Shown: positions 33,117 to 35,215 of the stretch, piece by piece | Layout of the letters: each line of letters begins with the position of its first letter | How positions within the stretch are numbered: position 1 is the first letter of the stretch | Program-made: the position numbers and the translations under genes | The notes under the pieces: model-generated | Databases searched by the model: none | Told to the model about the DNA's origin: nothing | Seen by the model: the letters and a program-made list of their open reading frames with translations, nothing else | Assembly (NCBI GenBank): GCA_002398875.1 | Contig: DHCC01000015.1 | Span: 21,748-56,962, forward strand | Direction of reading: 5' to 3' | DNA: 35,215 nucleotides | Source of the DNA: Bacteroidales bacterium UBA4912 | GTDB taxonomy: Bacteria > Bacteroidota > Bacteroidia > Bacteroidales > Dysgonomonadaceae

Positions 33117-33983
33117 TTACTCTTCGATTAAAAAATATCTTGATACAATGCTTTCAGGAAGCAGAATATTTTTTAGTTCCGAATAAGGTACAGTAACATC
33201 TATTACTCCCATAGAATATGGTGCAATTTCATACTGATTATATGAGTAGTTGATACCTTCTGCGCTCAACCAGAAATTGTCATTAGGAACAATGTCTTCA
33301 ATAGTAAAAAAGCCTCTCATGAGGAGTGAATCAGGAATTTCCGCATCATACTCTTTCATAAGGCTTTGTAATATTTTGTCGGTAAGCTCTTTATAATAAC
33401 CTGGAACAAACAGGTCCTCTTCTGAAAGTGTAACTAATTCGTTTAGATCGATATTTGTATAAGTTATGCGGTAAGAACCGTGAGCACCACCTTCATAATC
33501 ACTATATTCTACAGCATAACTCAATAGCGAATCGTTTTGAAAAAGTATTTTGTTACTCGTATTCATGTAATACCAATACCAAACGGGAGGTTTGCCATCC
33601 AGTCGTGATTTATCCTCATAATACATATTCGAAAGGGATTGATATCTGGCAGTGTACTCTTTAAGATATTGTTCAACAGCATCATTAGGAGTCATAGAAT
33701 CAAATTCTGTGCTTCCAAAAAAAGTACCTTTAAAAATTTGCTGAAGTCTGGCAGTGCTTACATCATCACGAAATTTGACCGGATAAGTAAATGATATATT
33801 TACATCAGCATGTGGTAGAGTAGTATCATTGTCATGCAGTAGTGGTATGTCCCTTTGCAGAAAAATACTGTCGTAAACAATTTCAGCTGATTTACCCGTA
33901 CCTTTTCCATTTTTGCATGAGGACAAAAATGCGAAAGATAAAAGCGTAATTAGAATAGTTATTATTACATTCTTTGTTCTCAT
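33117..33983 (-). CDS. DUF3298 (RsiV-like) family lipoprotein, second copy
   Basis: 288 residues. Signal peptide with lipobox LSSC (Cys 23). The DUF3298 part has YSDYEGGAHGSYRITYTNID, LSEEDLFVPGYYKELTDKIL, IEDIVPNDNFWLSAEGINY and a VPYSELKNIL end. GGAHG and the pattern after it are typical of RsiV-like domains, in some bacteria lysozyme-sensing anti-sigma factors. Here it is a lipoprotein without a visible sigma-factor partner or a cytoplasmic domain, so that role is not supported. It follows the DUF4831 gene by 18 bp and is a paralogue of the gene at 8357-9265. Confidence 0.85.
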   Translation of the reverse strand: MRTKNVIITILITLLSFAFLSSCKNGKGTGKSAEIVYDSIFLQRDIPLLHDNDTTLPHADVNISFTYPVKFRDDVSTARLQQIFKGTFFGSTEFDSMTPNDAVEQYLKEYTARYQSLSNMYYEDKSRLDGKPPVWYWYYMNTSNKILFQNDSLLSYAVEYSDYEGGAHGSYRITYTNIDLNELVTLSEEDLFVPGYYKELTDKILQSLMKEYDAEIPDSLLMRGFFTIEDIVPNDNFWLSAEGINYSYNQYEIAPYSMGVIDVTVPYSELKNILLPESIVSRYFLIEE

Positions 33984-34001
33984 AAAACAGTGTTTTAGGA
34001 A

Positions 34002-35081
34002 TTACTGTATAATCTGTTTTATAGCACCTAGTTCAGGATAGAAATGTACTTCTATAGGTTGTTTATTGTTTTCAAACATCTTCTTCGCCAGCACATCTTG
34101 CGATCCGAACTGAACGACATCGACTTCCAAAGATTTCAATGTTCTGTTTCCAAATTCAATAGAAAGATCACCTTTACCGGGAATATTATAAACAATACCC
34201 TCTGAAAGCTTGCTCTCCAGTCGTTGAAGATCACGCTCAGACAGTTGCATCACAACTTCAGGAGTTTTACGTATCAGAGAAATGTAAATTGGTTCACCTG
34301 CAAGATTATCTGGATCAAGAGGTCCTAGTTTTTCAGAAAAACGTGCAATAACCTCTCTGTTGATATTACTATTTTCCGGTATAATCTGATATGTTTCTGT
34401 AAAAAACTCTGTGGTAACACTTCCAGAGAAAAGTTCAGTTAATGCTTTTTCCTGCTTATTAATCTCTTCCATCACAACATTATATGCATTACCATCCGGT
34501 GGCATATTAACCGCTTCACCGGAAAGAATATCACTTCTGTTTCTACGTAAATCAAATATCTGTCTGGCCACAAGTTCAGCCTGTTTTGCTGTTGAACCTG
34601 CCATTAGCGTTTCCTGTGAAAAGAAACGTCGTGGATTTTCTGAAACTGTTTCACTTGCAGGAATAGTCCTCTTTGATTCAGTTACATTTTCTGGCTCAGC
34701 ATTAATTGATACGATCAATCCGTCTTCTTTAAGGTAAACATAAGGTTCAACACTCTTTGAACGAAATTCAACCATAAATGAGTTGGTTTTATCCGGAATT
34801 CCCTTATTTGTTATCTCTATACCTTCCAGGGTATGCACAATCCTGTCTTCAGTGACAGTATTATCTACAGCCAGATATCGCTGAGCATACGGATAAAAAT
34901 CCCCCCTCTTATATGTTGTCTTCTTTACCAGTAACTCAACCTCAAATGATGTCTTGGGCAAAGAATATATTACTCCGTAATTATTTGCTTTTATCGCGTT
35001 CACTCTGACTGTCTTCTGAGCAGTAGCACACGATGTTATAAGAAACAACAGGGGGAAAATTAAACTTTTTGCTCTCATCAT
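34002..35081 (-). CDS. DUF4831 family protein, probable lipoprotein
   Basis: 359 residues. The signal segment FPLLFLITSC places a lipobox Cys at 18, or at least an exported N-terminus. It continues GVIYSLPKTSFEVELLVKKT, KRGDFYPYAQRYLAVDN, TLEGIEITNKGIPDKTNSF, and later ARQIFDLRRNRSDILSGEA, the ordering expected of DUF4831, an exported family of Bacteroidales of unknown function. It lies 14 bp after pheS on the same strand. Start: M35081 or the next Met 35078. Confidence 0.85.
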   Translation of the reverse strand: MMRAKSLIFPLLFLITSCATAQKTVRVNAIKANNYGVIYSLPKTSFEVELLVKKTTYKRGDFYPYAQRYLAVDNTVTEDRIVHTLEGIEITNKGIPDKTNSFMVEFRSKSVEPYVYLKEDGLIVSINAEPENVTESKRTIPASETVSENPRRFFSQETLMAGSTAKQAELVARQIFDLRRNRSDILSGEAVNMPPDGNAYNVVMEEINKQEKALTELFSGSVTTEFFTETYQIIPENSNINREVIARFSEKLGPLDPDNLAGEPIYISLIRKTPEVVMQLSERDLQRLESKLSEGIVYNIPGKGDLSIEFGNRTLKSLEVDVVQFGSQDVLAKKMFENNKQPIEVHFYPELGAIKQIIQ

Positions 35082-35095
35082 TATATATTTTAAAA

Positions 35096-35215
35096 TTAAT
35101 TTGCCGACTTAAACTGTTCAAGAAAACGGACATCATTTTCTGAGAACATTCTAAGATCTTTAACCTGATATTTAAGATTGGTGATGCGTTCAATACCCAT
35201 ACCCAAAGCATATCC
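35096..35215 (-). CDS. pheS: phenylalanine-tRNA ligase alpha subunit, C-terminal fragment (cut by window edge)
   Basis: An open frame entering from the right edge gives 39 residues and a TAA at 35098-35096. GYALGMGIERITNLKYQVKD then LRMFSENDVRFLEQFKSAN is the C-terminus of PheS, where the GMGxER motif is class II synthetase motif 3 and RMFSENDxRFL is conserved. The rest of the gene is upstream, beyond the window. It appears to lead the pheS-DUF4831-DUF3298 group. Confidence 0.93.
   Translation of the reverse strand, partial: GYALGMGIERITNLKYQVKDLRMFSENDVRFLEQFKSAN

Noticed and set aside
33117..33983. RsiV-type anti-sigma factor system
   Set aside because: There is no ECF sigma gene beside it and no cytoplasmic anti-sigma domain; the protein is a lipoprotein.
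1..35215. CRISPR array, tRNA, rRNA, insertion sequence or phage genes
   Set aside because: I saw no regularly spaced repeats with unique spacers, no cloverleaf sequences in gaps and no transposase, integrase or phage structural protein.

Overview
The window looks like chromosomal DNA of a low-GC member of the order Bacteroidales. The reasons are the gene content (PntAA/PntAB/PntB transhydrogenase, cydAB, AsnA, DUF4831, DUF3298 and DUF4382 lipoproteins, PyrK-PyrD, a Bacteroidetes-type AMP nucleosidase), the near absence of Shine-Dalgarno sequences, and repeated promoter -7 boxes of the Bacteroidetes form TAnnTTTG. Two of these have a TTTG -33 box at the expected 19-20 nt. A Dysgonomonadaceae/Porphyromonadaceae-like host is plausible, but I cannot fix the family from sequence alone.

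Layout. 1-1740 is a small, decayed accessory patch: the tail of an alpha/beta hydrolase (+), remnants of a HEAT-like protein and of a short-chain dehydrogenase (-), then an intact AAA_14/DUF4143 ATPase (-) with three tandem 32-bp repeats in front of it. 2000-8192 is energy metabolism: pntAA-pntAB-pntB with ATGA overlaps, then DUF3467-cydA-cydB. 8357-10618 holds a DUF3298 lipoprotein overlapping rsmG, and a metallo-beta-lactamase hydrolase. 10659-13520 is gcvP. 13539-19711 is mostly cell-envelope genes: three small lipoproteins (one with a SPOR domain), a PhnP-like hydrolase, a secreted Trp/Tyr/Gly-rich repeat protein and a FadL/OmpP1-like porin, the last two probably in one operon. 19833-23663 has panB, an HSDR_N-only protein, an AMP nucleosidase, holA and a secreted glutathione peroxidase. 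23664-24353 is a 690-bp AT-rich regulatory region with seven ACAnnTGT dyads before a small HTH regulator. 24947-30750 has an APC permease, a signal-peptide-bearing SAM methyltransferase, a large inverted repeat, pyrK-pyrD, asnA and ung. 30806-35215 has a solitary sufB (-), a YceI protein (+), and a leftward pheS-DUF4831-DUF3298 group cut by the window edge.

Most of the window is conserved housekeeping DNA. I did not find an obvious new defence or mobile system. The parts most worth a second look are the operator-like array before the HTH gene, the three-copy repeat before the DUF4143 ATPase and the gene scar beside it, the predicted exported SAM methyltransferase, the W/Y/G-rich secreted protein with a hairpin at its predicted mRNA 5' end, and the 70-nt inverted repeat before pyrK. 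Two genes cut by the window edges (hydrolase at the left, pheS at the right) were read directly from the end sequence.
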